Shown here in pieces: positions 11,930 to 24,690 of a stretch of DNA of 64,000 nt. Position numbers and translations under genes: made by a program. Position 1 is the stretch's first letter; every line of letters starts with the position of its first letter. Origin of the DNA: Larix kaempferi (Eukaryota > Streptophyta > Pinopsida > Pinales > Pinaceae); assembly GCA_027924585.1 (NCBI GenBank), contig BSBM01000261.1, positions 1,411,501-1,475,500 on the forward strand, given 5' to 3'. Under the pieces are notes generated by a model. The model ran no database searches. It saw only the letters and a program-made list of their open reading frames with translations, and had not been told where the DNA came from.

Positions 11930-14048
11930 TCATTCATTCTCGTGGCCTTGATCATATGATGGATTGTGCTCAATTTTATCTTGGATTTATATAAATATCA
12001 AGAATATTGAGCACAAGAAGGGCCATATGCCCCTTCTTTTATGATATAAATGTAAATAATATTGAACCTATGAAGGGTCGACCAATAACTCCTCTATTGT
12101 AGATGTATCGAAAAATGGTGAACATATGAAGGAATAGCTGACCCTTCCTATATTATAGAAATATCAAGAATAGTCAACACAAGAAAGGTTGGCCTTCCCT
12201 TCTTATATCCTGCAAATATCAAGAATAGTGAGGAGAAGAAACATCGGCATACCCTTGTTGTGATCACTATTTCAATTATTTATGTGATACAAGAAGGGTC
12301 CGATGTACCTTCTTGTATTATAGAAATATAAATAATATTGAACACAAGAAGGTTTGGTCTCCCCTTCCCTTATGATAGAAATATAAAGAATAGTGAACAC
12401 AATAAGGGTTGAATGCCCCTTCCTTCTTTATATAAATATAAAGAATATTGAACCTACGAAGGGTCAGCCGACCCTTCTTGTATTGTATATATATCGACAA
12501 TAGTGAACACAAGAAGGAGCGACTAGGGCCCTTTTTTTATTATAGAAATATCAAGAATTATAATGAACACAAAAAGGGTTGGCCACCCCTTCCTGTATGA
12601 TGGAAATATAAAGAATATTGAACCTATGAAGGGTTGTTCGACACTTCTTCTAAGGTAGATATATCGAGAATAGTGAAAACAAGAAGGAATGGCAATCCCT
12701 TCGTATATTATATAAATATCAATAATTATAGTGAACACAAGAAGAGTAAGCCACTCCTTGTATGATAGAAATATGAAGAATATTGAGCTTAGGAAGGGTT
12801 GGATGACGCTTCCTATATTTTAAATAAACCAAGTATTGAGAACACAAGAAGGGTCGGATGCCCTTTCTTGTATGATATAAATATAAAGAATAATAAACCT
12901 ACGAAGGTTCATCTGACCCTTCATGTATTGTAAATATATCAAGAGTAGTTAACACAACTCTTCAACAACTTGTCCACCTCTTCAACTCTTCAACAATTTT
13001 TCCATCTCTCAAGCATCCCCATGGCCTTATTTGTATGATCAAACATGCTTTATTTCATACTGAATTTATATAAATATCAAGAATATTGAGCACAAGAACG
13101 GTTGGTCACCCCTTATTTTATAATATAAATGTATAGAATATTGAACCTAAGAAGGATCAACCGACAATTCCTCTATTGTAGATGTATAAAAAACGGTGAA
13201 CACATGATGGAATGGTTGACCCTTCCTGTATTATAGAATTATCAAGAATATTCAATACAAGAAGTGTCGACTACCCCTTCTTATATCCTGCAAATAGAAA
13301 GAATAATGAGGAGAATAAAGATTGGCATACCCTTGTTGTGATTGCTATTCCAGTTATTTCTATGATACAAGAACGACCTACTGTACCTTCATGTATTATA
13401 GAAATATCAATAATGTTGAACACAAGAAAGGTCAACCGCCCCTTCCCTTATGATATAAGTATAAAGAATATTGAACACAATAAGGGTTGGATTCCCCTTC
13501 CTTCTTTATAGAAATATAAATAATATTGAACCTATGAAGGATCGGTTGACCCCCTTCTTGTATTGTATATGTATCGAGAATAATGAATACAAGAGGGAAC
13601 AATTTCCCATTCCTGTATTATAGAAATATCAAGAATTGTAGTGAACACAAAAATGGTTGGTCACCCCTTCCTTTATGATGGAAGTATAAAGAATATTGAA
13701 CCTATGAAGGGTTGGCCAATGCTTCTTGTATTGTAGATATATCGAGAATAGTGAACACAAGAAGAGTCGGCCACTCCTTTCTTTATCATATAAATATAAA
13801 GAATATTGAACCTAGGAAGGGTCAGACGACCCTTCTTGTATGATAGAAATATAAAGAATATTGAACCTACAAAGGGTTGGTGGAACCCCACGTATTGTAT
13901 ATAGATCGAGAATAGTGAAAAAAAGAATGAACGGATGACCCTTCCTATATTATAAAAATATCAAGAATAATGAACATAAGAAGAGTTAGCCACCTCTTCT
14001 TTTATGATAGAAATATAAGGAATATTGAACGTAGGAAGCATCGGTACC
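11930..14048. repeat. Palindromic ~56 bp satellite in ~1.08 kb higher-order repeat
   Basis: About 37 degenerate tandem units of roughly 56 bp each. The pattern is (t)agaaatataaagaat(a/g)ttgaac, then (c/a)(a/c)(a/t)(a/g)GAAGGGT, a short spacer, ACCCTTC(t/c)tgtatt. Many units contain a self-complementary core such as GAAGGGTC-agcc-GACCCTTC (about 12459-12478). Specific unit variants recur in the same order about 1.08 kb apart: 'gatcactatttcaattatttatgtgatacaag' at about 12263 matches a diverged copy at about 13338, and the 'aatatcaagaatattgagcacaagaa' unit is near 11995 and 13074. So there is a higher-order repeat of two copies. Short open frames here are satellite translations, not genes. Confidence 0.9.
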
Positions 14049-14053
14049 CCAAT

Positions 14054-14428
14054 TGTTAGGAACCCATGTCTTTACTTTGTTAGTATATTGTTGTTGGACG
14101 CATATGCTTTGTAAGTCGTCTCGTAGTATTTGTTGATCAATAGTTTATGTTATTGTTGTTGGCTCATATGCTTTGTAAGTCGCCCGTAGTATTGTTGATC
14201 CATAGTTTGTAGTGGCCCATGGTTTTGACCCATAGTATTGGCACCTAGACTTAGTATATAAGTGTGTGTTGAGACCTATGAAGGCACCGTGAAGTTATTT
14301 GTATTGAGCTTGCTCATAGGAGGTTTCCCCCTCGAACTAGCCTGTGATCAATATATAAGTGATTATGAGTTCTGTCATTTCTGCTATTTCGCATATTTTT
14401 ATTAATTAATTGTTGCAGGTGCATTACA
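14054..14428 (+). repeat. 5' LTR of chromovirus (375 bp)
   Basis: TGTTAGGAACCC ... GTGCATTACA. It contains an internal near-repeat ('catatgctttgtaagtcg' occurs twice). The sequence 'agtatataagtgtg' near 14255 is a possible TATA box for element transcription. The partner LTR is 19788-20162. Confidence 0.96.
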
Positions 14429-14430
14429 TC

Positions 14431-14442
14431 TGGTATTAGAGC
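14431..14442 (+). other. Primer-binding site, tRNA-iMet (one mismatch)
   Basis: TGGTATTAGAGC begins two bases after the 5' LTR. The usual sequence is TGGTATCAGAGC; the single difference is C to T. Confidence 0.9.
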
Positions 14443-15450
14443 ACTTTCTTGGGCTCGCTGGGTGAAATTTCTACCAAAATTTTTTTTTGCATCTGTTGCA
14501 GGTTTAGATTTGGGAATAATCCCTATCCGCTTAACTATGGGAAGTACTTGGGCATAAGCCCTAAAACTCATTGTGAGGAGTACCACAGGAACCCCGAAGT
14601 AGCTGGCCCATTGAGAGGACCTGCCAGCGAAAAGGACAATGACCCCTACCTGATTGACTAGTTCCCACCCGTGAGGTAAACCAAGAGCTGTCGTTTGTGG
14701 CAAAGCGGTTATCAATTTTACCTCAGCCATGGAGTGAGGGGTACTGCCCCAATACGCAAGCCGTCAGACAACATTGGTGGCTGAGTGAAACCCTTGAATT
14801 GTTAGGAAGCCGCACATACCTGGGGTCCATATCTATTTTCAGCTGAACTGTTGTCGATCGTTGTTGCGTCGTTTTAGATCCAGTCTTTCAGATCCATTTT
14901 GCAAGCCATTCCAGATCCAACCATTTTCAATCCATTCGGCACCGTTTCAGATCCCTTCCGAGCCGTAGCCGCTCCAGTCTGGAAAAAAAAATTTAAAAAA
15001 ATTAAAAAAATTAATTTTTTCTCCATATCTCCCTTGTTTTCACTCTGTTTCCCTTGAACTTTTCGGGGAACCCCTGTCATCCCATTCTGCATATTTCATT
15101 CCTGAGGACCCTATCCCCAATTCCCCTTCCCAAAGCCCGAAATCCCACATTTGTCTATTTTTAGGGTTTGCCATAACTTCCTCAAATTTCACCCAATCAC
15201 CTTCAAATTTTACCACAGAGTTCCTTTCTGAATTTTGCTTCTTTGTTCCCCTCTGCCAAATTTTCCCATTCTTTCACCCCACTTCTGAAATCCTCATTTT
15301 TGCTTCCCTGTCTATTCGATAGTGTCCAAAACCTACTCAAACCCCAATTACCCTTCATATTTTTTCCCAAGTCCAGATTTTCCTTTACTGAAGTAGTTTC
15401 TGTTTTTGTTTTCCTACCCAGTCAACCGATAATAATAAAAACTCCTGGTT
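14443..15450 (+). other. Chromovirus 5' leader
   Basis: About 1 kb of non-coding sequence between primer site and gag ATG. It has A/T runs near 14985-15020 and no convincing frame. Such leaders normally hold packaging and dimerisation signals, but none can be identified here by eye. Confidence 0.6.
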
Positions 15451-18400
15451 ATGGTTGTCACCCGTGCAGGAGCAAAAACCATGGAGGACGCACTTGCAGC
15501 CATCCAAGCCAAACTCCAGGATCTGGATGAAAAATTTCTCGACCTCCATCTTGAACATTCAGCTGTGAACAACAAACGGTAGTCTGAGTCTTCATCAGAC
15601 AATGGGTTCTCTTCTTCCAACAATTTTCGTGGTACGAAGCTTGATTTTCCTTGCTTCAATGGTACCGATCCAACTGGATGGATCTATCGTGCAGAACAGT
15701 ATTTCAGTCTGCATAATAATTTTGATGTCAACAAAGTTCCGTTGGCATCCTTTCATTTGGAACAGGAAGCTCTTCAATGGTACCATTGGTACATCAAGGC
15801 TCATCCAGAGCCCAAATGGCCAGACTTTTGCCAGCTCCTTTTGCAACGATTTGGTCCTAGTGCTTTTGATGACTTCACTGGAGCCCTCACTAAACTTCGC
15901 CAAATTGGCACTGTGAGAGAGTATCAAACCAAATTTGAGAATCTAGCCAACCACACCGAAGGATTGTCTGATGACTTTTACCAGAGTTGTTTTATCAGTG
16001 GTCTAAAGGATGCCATCCGCTCTGAGGTCAAAATGTTCTGTCCCAACACAATGATGGAAGCCCTAGGGTTGGCTAAGTTGGCAGAAGACAAGATTGTAGC
16101 CCAACAATGCTCCAATCCCACTTTTGTTCCCTTCCGAAATATGGGTTCTCAACGACCACCTATACCACATGCTCCTCGACCAACTCCTATCAAGCGTTTG
16201 TCTGAAACAAAGATGCAAGCACGCAGAGAAAAGGGGCTTTGCTATAATTGTGATGAGAAATTCACTTGGGGACATAGATGTGTTCAGCAAAAGCTCTATC
16301 TCTTGGATGTGGATTCTCCGCCTGCCTCTGAAATTGGTGACGAAGAAACAGAAACACTGGATGCTCCGGTCGACATTCAGGAACCTCCTATTGACCCTCC
16401 GTCTCAGGATGACCAGCCAGAGATATCTCTCCATGCTTTAGCTAGAATCACCACCCCCCAAACAATTCGGGTCAGGGGTTACTTCAAGAAGATTCCTCTT
16501 ACAATACTCATTGATTCTGGTAGCACTCATAATTTCATTGACCCTCGGATCGCCAAACAAGCTGATTGTTTTATCCATCCTTGCTCCAACATTGAAGTCA
16601 TGGTTGCCAATGGGGGCACCTTACCTTGCAAAGGGAAGTGTCGAAATGTGCGTATCTCTATGGGATATTATACCTTGCACTCTGACATGTTTTCCTTGAC
16701 CTTAGGCGGATGTGATGTGGTTTTGGGCGCTCAATGGCTATGCACACTTGGCCCTATCTTATGGGATTTTGCTGAAATTTGGATGTAGTTTTCCCTCAAT
16801 GACCAAAAACAAACCTTGACAGGATTACAACCAGGTTCTCTCAGTATCATCAGTTCACATTGCATGGAAAATTTCCTCAAGAAGAATTCACATGGTGTCA
16901 TCGCTCAGCTCCATTCCATTCAGATGCAACCTTCAACGGTCTCCACTACTCCTTTGGATCTACAACAAATTCTGGATCGATATACAGGTGTTTTTGCTGA
17001 ACCAGTGGGATTTCCACCTTCCAGGCCAGAAGACCATCGTATTCAGCTCTTTCCTGGCAACGTTCCTCCCAACATCACGCCCTATCGCTACCCATTTCAC
17101 CAAAAAACGGAGATTGAAATGCTCGTTCGGGACTTATTAAAGCAAGGTATTATTCGCCCAAGCACTAGTTCCTTTTCTTCTCCAGATATTCTTGTCCGCA
17201 AAAAAGATGGGTCATGGCGCCTCTGCATTGACTTCAGAGCACTTAATCACCTCACCATCAAGGATAAGTTTCCAATTCCTGTTGTTGATGAGCTTCATGG
17301 GGCTCACTTTTTCTCCAAGTTGGATCTTCGTTCTGGGTATCATCAAATTCGGGTTCATGAGGATGATATCCCTAAAACAGCTTTCCGCACACATGATGGC
17401 CATTATGAGTTTTTGGTCATGCCCTTTGGCCTCACTAATGCTCCTTCCACATTCCAGGCATTAATGAATAAAATATTTCAACCCTACTTACGGAAATTCA
17501 TTCTGGTATTCTTTGATGATATCCTCATCTACAGTAAAACATGGGATGAACATCTCCAGCATCTGGATCTTGTCATGCAACTTTTCTCTGACCATCATCT
17601 CCATGCCAAGCAGTCTAAATGTGTTTTTGGACAGAAGGAAGTTGAGTATCTCGAGCACATTATCTCAGCACAAGGGGTTCGCGTGGATCCTTCCAAAATC
17701 GATGCCATGAACAATTGGTCGCATCCTTAGACACTCAAGAGCCTTCGTGATTTTTTGGGGTTGACTAGATACTATCGCAAGTTTGTCAAGGATTATGGGA
17801 AGATTGCAGCTCCATTAACTGCTCTATTGAAAAAGGATGCTTTTACATGGACACATGCTGCTCAGTGTGCATTTGACAAACTAAAACAAGCTATGTGTAC
17901 TACACCTGTTCTAGCTATGCCCGATTTTTCCAAGCCCTTCACTATTGAGAGTGATGCTTGCGGCAATGGACTTGGTGCTATTCTCCTTCAAGATGAACAC
18001 CCCATTGCGTTCACCAGCAAATCCCTTTCAGGTAAGAATTTAGCTGCCTCTACCTATGAGAAGGAAATGATGGCTATTTTGCATGCAGTACAGAAGTGGC
18101 GCCCATACCTATTAGGGAATCATTTCTGCATCAAGACTGACCACCAAAGTCTGAAATATTTCTTGGAACAGCGTGTCTCCTCCCCGGCACAACAGAAATG
18201 GGTTAGAAAACTCATGGGTTATGACTATGAGATCACTTACAAGAAGGGTAAAGACAATATTGTGGCAGATGCTCTTTCTTGCACATTTGATGCCCATTGT
18301 TCTCTTTCAGTTATTTCTATGCCTGTTCCAAATTGGTTGCAATATGTTCAACGGGGTTATGTCAATGACTCTTCCTTATCTCAAATTATCCAACGCTTGA

Positions 18401-19758
18401 CCAACAACCCTTCTACTGTACCACATTACTCTTGGGATGGTGCTTCTCTGAGATACAAGGGTCATCTGGTGCTTCCCCAGAGCACAGATCTTCAACAGGC
18501 TGTCTTCTATGAACTCCATGCTTCTCCATCAGCAGGGCACTCTGGGTTCCTCAAAATGTATGAACGGGCACGGCGTAACTTCTTTTGGCAGGGCATGAAA
18601 AGGACAATTCAATAGATGGTGGCCGAATGTGATACCTGCCAGCGCAATAAGGGTGAAACAACACTCCTTCCAGGATTGTTCGAACCCTTGCCCATACCTA
18701 CACAGATTTGGACAGATATTTCTATGGATTTCATTGAAAGGCTCCCTAAATCTGGCGGGAAGATAGTTATTCTCGTTGTGGTTTATCGCCTCTCCAAATA
18801 TAGTCATTTTTGTGCTCTCAGCCATCCCTATACAGCCTCTTCAGTCGCTCAAATTTTCCTGGACCAGATCTTTCGTCTTCATGGCATCCCTTCTTCCATT
18901 GTCTCGGATCGTGATGCGACTTTCACCAGTCATTTTTGGACTGAACTATTTCGCCACACTGGCACCAAACTGAAGATGAGTTCAGGGTATCACCCACAAA
19001 CAGATGGTTAGACTGAAATTATCAATAAATGCTTGGAAACTTATCTTCGTTGCTTCACCTCTGAACAACAACATTAGTGGGAAAAGTGGCTCCCTCTCGC
19101 TGAATGGTGGTAAAATACCTCTTACCACACTGCCTCTAAAATGACCCCATATGAAGCAGTCTATGGTCAGGCACCTCCAGTTCTTCTTCCATACACCCCC
19201 ACTAGTTCACCAGTTCAGGAAGTTGACACGGTCCTTCGAAACCGTGATCAGATTCTTCGCATTTTGCGGGACAACCTTCACATGGCAAGAAATCGCATGA
19301 AGCAACAAGCTAATCAGCACCGTTCTGAGCGCACTTTTCAAGTCGGCGATATGGTTTTTCTTCGTCTCCAGCCGTACAAGCAATCCTCCCTGAAACTCAA
19401 AGGGCGTCATAAGCTCACTCCAAAGTTCTATGGGCCATATCGGATTCTTCAGAATATTGGGTCCGTTGCTTATAAATTGGAACTTCCTCCTTCTTCCCGC
19501 ATTCATCCAGTCTTTCATGTCTCTTGTCTGAAGAAAGTTATTGGCACCAACATCAGTGGACAAACGATTTTACCCGAACTGGATAATGAAGGATCCATCC
19601 TTTTGGAGCCGGAGGCCATCCTCAATCGGCGCACTCATCAGCTTCGCTCTCGCTCTATCACAGAGGTCTTAATTCAGTGGCACAACATGCAACCAGAGGA
19701 TGCTACATGGGAACCACTCCTTCAGATTCAACAACAATTTCCACATCTAAAGTTTTGA
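15451..19758 (+). pseudogene. Chromovirus gag-pol polyprotein, one frame with seven premature stops
   Basis: ATG 15451 to TGA 19756 gives 1436 codons without a net frameshift. Order by codon: gag, with zinc knuckle CYNCDEKFTWGHRC at about 263; protease LIDSGSTHNFID at about 353; RT with FFDDILIYSK at about 687; RNase H from IESDACGNGLGA at about 831; integrase zinc finger (H..H..C..C) at about 1020-1067; integrase core with MDFIE, SDRDA and TEIINK as D, D, E at about 1092, 1152 and 1189; and a C-terminal chromodomain-like region with ATWEP at about 1390-1435. Stops are TAG at 15580, 16786, 17728, 18613, 19009 and 19075, and TAA at 19111. At the five TAG sites in conserved contexts, related elements have Gln. 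Catalytic residues are otherwise intact, so inactivation is by nonsense codons alone. Confidence 0.96.
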
Positions 19759-19774
19759 GGACAAAGCTTTTTTT

Positions 19775-19787
19775 AAGGGGGAGGGGA
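19775..19787 (+). other. Polypurine tract of chromovirus
   Basis: AAGGGGGAGGGGA abuts the 3' LTR at 19788, the expected plus-strand priming site. Confidence 0.92.
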
Positions 19788-20162
19788 TGTTAGGAACCCA
19801 TGTCTTTACTTTGTTAGTATATTGTTGTTGGACGCATATGCTTTGTAAGTCATCCCGTAGTATTTGTTGATCAATAGTTTATGTTATTGTTGTTGGCGCA
19901 TATGCTTTGTAAGTCGCCCGTAGTATTGTTGATCCATAGTTTGTAGTGGCCCATGGTTTTGACCCATAGTATTGGCGCCTAGACTTAGTATATAAGTGTG
20001 TTTTGAGACCTATGAAGGCACCGTGAAGTTATTTGTATTGAACTTGCTCATAGGAGGTTTCCCCCTCGAAGTGGCCTGTGATCAATATAAAAGTGATTCT
20101 GAGTTTTTTCATTTCTGCTATTTCGCATATTTTTATTAATTAATTGTTGCAGGTGCATCACA
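19788..20162 (+). repeat. 3' LTR of chromovirus (375 bp)
   Basis: TGTTAGGAACCC ... GTGCATCACA, same length as the 5' LTR, followed directly by the CCAAT duplication. Confidence 0.96.
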
Positions 20163-20167
20163 CCAAT

Positions 20168-20815
20168 CATGTAATTTATATATATGAAGGATAGTTAGTG
20201 CAAGAAGGGTTGGTCAGTCCTTCCTTTATGATAGAAATATAAAGAATATTGCACCTAAGAAGGGTTGGCCAACCATTCTTGTATTTTAGACATACCGAGG
20301 ATAGTGAACGAATGAAGAAGTAGATGAACCTTCATGTATTATGCAAATATCAAGAATACTAGTCACAAGAAGGGTTAGCCACCTCTTTCTTTATTATAGA
20401 AATATAAAGAATATTGAATATAGAAAGGGTTGAATGATCCTTCCTATATTTTATATATCGAGTATAGTGAACACAAGAAGGTTCAAACTCCCCTTCCTCT
20501 ATGATAGAAATATAAATAATATTAAACCTATGAAGGGTCTACCCACTCTTCCTGTATTGTAGATATATCCAGGATAGTGAACACAAGAAGGAACAAATGT
20601 ATTATGGAAATATCAAGAATAATGGACACAAGAAGGATTGACCACCCCTTCCTCTGTGATAGAAATATATAGAATAGTGAACCTAGGAATGGTCAGTTGA
20701 CCCTTCTTGTAATTTAGATATATCATGGATAGTTAACACAAGAAGGGTCAGTTGTCCCTTCCTTTATGATAGAAATATAAAGAATATTAAATCTATGATG
20801 GGTCGTGATAGTGCC
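20168..20815. repeat. Continuation of palindromic satellite
   Basis: About 11-12 more units of the same roughly 56 bp repeat as at 11930-14048, resuming immediately after the chromovirus TSD. The array ends near 20815 at 'gggtcgtgatagtgccttc'. Confidence 0.88.
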
Positions 20816-20945
20816 TTCTCCATCAATAATTCACATCTACATTTTCATTAGAGCATCTAATAGATATAAACTATTTGAACACTATAGACGTTGCATGTAG
20901 ATTCTTATATTAGCCATCAAATTTTTAGTGTGCTACATGTAAAAT

Positions 20946-23100
20946 ATGTCTTCGTTCATGACTGCTAGTCAATTTAGAGAAATTCCATTTCTTGAAATTT
21001 CACAAAATCATAACCTTGGTTTATTCATATGTCCATGGTATGTTGAGATGGATGAACCATCTAATTTGTACCCGAATTTATATCTCTTCCGCTTTAATGA
21101 AGAAGGGGCGTTGACTCCAGTTGGAATTTTGACATATGTAGATGCTATTAATGATGATTTATTACGTGTTCAATTTGAAGTGATCGAGCTAGATACGTGT
21201 TTCCTCGTTCAATTTGATCTTTGAGTTTGTAATTTTCAACCAGATCTAATGAAAAGTGGTCTAGATTCGAATTTGGTTTCTTGATCTAAGAAAGGAAGGA
21301 TTTTTCCCTCGTATGATGGATGTAATCAATCCGGAATAAATACCACAACATATTTGAAGAAAGGAATTATTTCAATATTGAAGAAAAGAATGCTGGCATG
21401 GCATACATCATCTGTATATCATTACATGAATATGCAAAAAAAATGGCAAATGTTGCTCATGAAAATATCCTTCTGTACCTCCAAAGATCCTTTATCAACA
21501 ACCTTGAAAAATATGTGAGCAAATATTCTTTCAAGGAAGTAAAATCAAATCCATCTAAGGCGATTCTACAGAAATCTAGTAAGAGATTCGATAGCTCAAA
21601 ATACGTTCAACAAGAGTAGATCAAATACTTTTTATTCAATGGATTTTTATTTATTGATGTAACAATATGTGTTTTAGCACCTCCAGAACTGCAATATCGA
21701 AATGTTGATGATGATGTTGTGGTAAATATGGTTTTATCCCTTGTCTCAACTTTTACAACAACATTGAGAGAAGTTATTATTTTTCCTTTCGATACTGTGA
21801 CCGGGGAGGGATAAGTTCCTAGAGCTAAAGAAGAAATTAATTTTCCTACATTGAATTTTTATATAATGGATGGACAACATGCTATTTCAACATAGAAAAA
21901 AAATTGAAAATGAAAATATCAACTAGTCCATTCAAGATATCGCTATCAAACAACTCGTCTGTTACACAAAGATGTTCCTCAAAACATTATCAACAAATTA
22001 TGCAAACAACAAAAATTTTCACACAAGGAATTTGCGAAAAATCCCTTCATTGATCAAGTTGTGAAAGCAAGGGAGAAATGGATACACCATGGTAGGCCAT
22101 CCCTCCCGAGCAAGGGAAACATTTCTAGTGAAGAATGGCAGGTATAAAGGTTTTCTTCTTAATAATCAATTCTCACAAATTTCTGAATATGTTATGAAAT
22201 TACTAAATTAAATATTATCTTCAATTTTATATATTTGTAGATTTTCCAAACTGAATGTATGGATATGTTTGTTGTTAATACCAAGGATATTCTTAAATAC
22301 AATATCTCTCTTGTTTTGACTTCTGAAAGGTTATGGAACAAATGGTTATTTGTATTCGAACTTTACAAAAGTGGTTATTGTCCATGCTCACCTAAGAGCA
22401 TCAAACAAGATGATTTTGTTTTAAATACAATAAAGCATCATGGGTCCAATTTGTTTAGACCGTTGTGTGATCTTGACAAAGAAGAATTGAGCAATGTGGC
22501 GTACAATATTATCGATGGATCAGTTTGGCTGAGCACATCAATTGAAAAAAATGTTTGTGTAGATACTTTACATTAGTATTGCAAGTGGATCAAGGAAAAG
22601 AGATCAACCAAGCATTCAGTTTGTGAATATTTAAAAGTTCATGATGTTGATTCTTTTCATTCACGGGAAATCACTGAGGATAATGTTATTAAAAGTTATA
22701 ATATTTCTCCAAATCTTTTCCAATAAATGTGCATCATTTTAGGCTCTGATAAGTATGTAAAATCTCTTGGGAAAAAGAGAAAGAAAGAAGGAGAGGATAA
22801 TGGTACCAAATTACCAACGAAAGATGAGAAAATATTGAACAATTATATCAAGAAAGAGGAGGTTGGTACGTCCATTGAATCCGACATAGTTAGTTCACAA
22901 TTTTCTTTTCTATGTTGTTATCCAGCATATTTGGTCAATACACTAACAACCATTGCCTTTTTTGGTGCTGCAATTAGCCGTGAACTTGTTATTGTTGATA
23001 TGTGTAATTGTGTTGTTGCCTGGACGGAAGAAGATATGCTTGCATTATTGTACTACTTAGAAGCAAATGAAGGGACTTCAAACTTGTGTGTTTATAGATG
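20946..23100 (+). pseudogene. Unrecognised multi-exon gene remnant with DGQH motif
   Basis: Plus-strand open stretches follow one another with consistent AT-rich codon use: 20946-21224 (starts MSSFMTASQF), 21398-21890, 22030-22142, 22242-22576 and 22727-23101. Near 21850-21890 the frame reads LNFYIMDGQHAIST. A DGQH signature is typical of ParB/DGQHR-type domains, but the match is short. An intron is visible: exon text ending in EEWQ at about 22142, donor GTATAAAG, acceptor TTTGTAG before about 22242, and continuation IFQTECMDMF. Several stops and at least one frameshift (about 21920) break the frame. I do not recognise the whole protein. It could be a captured host gene, the coding part of an unknown transposon, or an old viral insertion. 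Confidence 0.5.
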
Positions 23101-23229
23101 ATATGGAAAATTCATGTATGGTTTCTAAAGCATTCATTCAATTCTACAAGAAATAAAAAAATAGTAAAGGAGTCTCCTACTAAGGGCGTTTAAAGATATT
23201 TCTCAAAGGATCTTTTTATAGGATTCTCC

Positions 23230-24160
23230 GTAATTCAATGACGGAGAATTAGATTGGAGGGGGATAATTTGTCATCTCTTCATATGGATATGGATTGGAA
23301 GGATGAGAACCTACCAATGATTGATTTTCCTTTGTGGAAGGTTCAGAGTGATAGTTTGAGAAACCATGGTTTTGCAAAAGAAAGGACATAGGAGTTCTAG
23401 GATTATATGGTTTCCATATTGATCTCTTCTCAAGGTACAGTTATTTTGTTGTATGCAGGAAGTAGAGTTATTCATTCGTTGACCAAGTCACCAAAAAGAA
23501 TAATTATTTCTATCATGGAGACAGTACAACAAGAACTGTTTATGAACAAGTTCTATCATTACTTGGCTATAAAGCAAGGTATTTGTATTATTAACGTTCT
23601 CAATTGTCTAACTCACTGTTTTGTTTTTTTCGTTCGGTTTTGTTTAATAAATTTTTCAAATTATTTTTCTACTAGATTTACATATAATAGAGGACACTCA
23701 GGAGTCATCAAATAAAATTATAATATCCGATGAAGGAATTGAGGGTGATGGAGAATCCACAAAGAATTACCAAACTGATGGACAATATGGACAATAAGGG
23801 TCTAAAAACAAGAAGGTCATACTTTATCTTTCAAAAAAAATTGAGTGTTAAATTATCTAAATTATGATAGAGGATGATTGGTATTATACTTTGAAAAGAA
23901 TAAATTTATAAAAAATGCATACCTGCAAATTTGCAGTTCAAGAGGATTGGATTGTTTTTGGACATGTGGATTCTCCACAAAAAGAGAAAGGTTCGACTAT
24001 CTCATTGGATATTATCTTGCCAAGCACCTTGGCATTGGGAGCCTTATAGAATAATGAGTTAGGCATGGATTTGGGCGAAAAGAGTGGTAGCTCCTACACT
24101 GTTACTCTCAACTCTAATGTTCACAAATCATTGACATGTAAGAGACAATGATTATTTTCT
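23230..24160 (+). pseudogene. Unrecognised exons downstream, possible methyltransferase-like stretch
   Basis: Frames at 23240-23580 and 23930-24150 continue in the style of 20946-23100. The first contains LLYAGSRVIHSLTKS followed by spaced hydrophobics and a KFYHYLA end, which faintly resembles motif I and its surroundings in DNA N6-methyltransferases (D-x-F/Y-A-G-S-G). The match is weak and lacks a DPPY motif. Probable intron 23581-23680: exon end AIKQ, donor GTATTTGT, acceptor TTTTCTACTAG. The second stretch (23930-24150, with EDWIVFGHVDSPQKEKG) is unknown. Stops occur in both. Confidence 0.35.
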
Positions 24161-24299
24161 ACCAAATTTGGTAAAACAAACTTATTATGGAATATATGAC
24201 ACACACTATTTCTATGCATCTCTCCATAAAACAATTTATTGATATTTGAAATGGAATGTTTTCTATTTTACAATAAAGTCACCAAAAATGCCTCCAAAG

Positions 24300-24690
24300 A
24301 GGAAAAATGGTGAATGAAAGTACTCATGAAGAATTTAAATTTAAGTACAAGGGAACATTATATAAATCGTGACCAAATGTGATAGTATTTTTGGAGCCAT
24401 GTCTTGCAAAATTCGATGTTGGAATTTGGTCTTCTAAATGTGATGTCAATGAAGGCAAACCATTCCTTATGAAATTTATAGGGGAAAAGAAAAAAGAAAA
24501 GGCAATTGGGGACAAGATTTATTTTCTTGGTTTCAAGAGATATGTACCAAATATAAAGAAGGAAAGATACATAAATGCGTGCACACAATGTGGGAGGAGT
24601 TCCCAATGAAATATTCGAAAAGTAATACATCAATTATTTATTTGGAGGGTGATGATGTGCAAGCCCATTGATCTAAAAATTGTATTTCAC
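24300..24690 (+). pseudogene. FCP1/HAD phosphatase-like fragment 1
   Basis: The translation reads PNVIVFLEPCLAKFDVGIWS, which matches the 'RP-x-x-x-EFLE-x-CF-x-x-FDVGIWSS' block of plant FCP1/NLI-type HAD proteins. Later, in a shifted frame, MWEEFPMKYSKSNTSIIYLE precedes the position of HAD motif III. The motif-I block is not recognisable upstream. A TGA just before PNVIV is where family members have Arg, as CpG deamination would give. Confidence 0.6.

Larger units (their letters stand above)
14049..20167 (+). mobile_element. Complete Ty3/Gypsy chromovirus with TSD CCAAT
   Basis: The element is 14054-20162 (6109 bp), flanked by CCAAT at 14049-14053 and 20163-20167. Both LTRs are exactly 375 bp and differ at roughly 13 positions by eye (about 3.5%). 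It has a near-perfect tRNA-Met primer site, a strong polypurine tract and one gag-pol frame ending in a chromodomain-like region, placing it in the chromovirus branch. It inserted into the palindromic satellite, which resumes on the other side. It is structurally complete but carries seven premature stop codons. Confidence 0.97.

Noticed and set aside
11985-14040. Regular repeats with interspersed variable bits, CRISPR-like at first sight
   Set aside because: Units are contiguous and diverged with no unique spacers, the host is a plant, and the pattern is a tandem satellite.
15451-19758. Reading TAG as glutamine (recoded stop or RNA editing) to keep the polyprotein open
   Set aside because: TAA and TGA stops also occur, other catalytic residues show G-to-A damage, and methyl-cytosine deamination explains all of it more simply.
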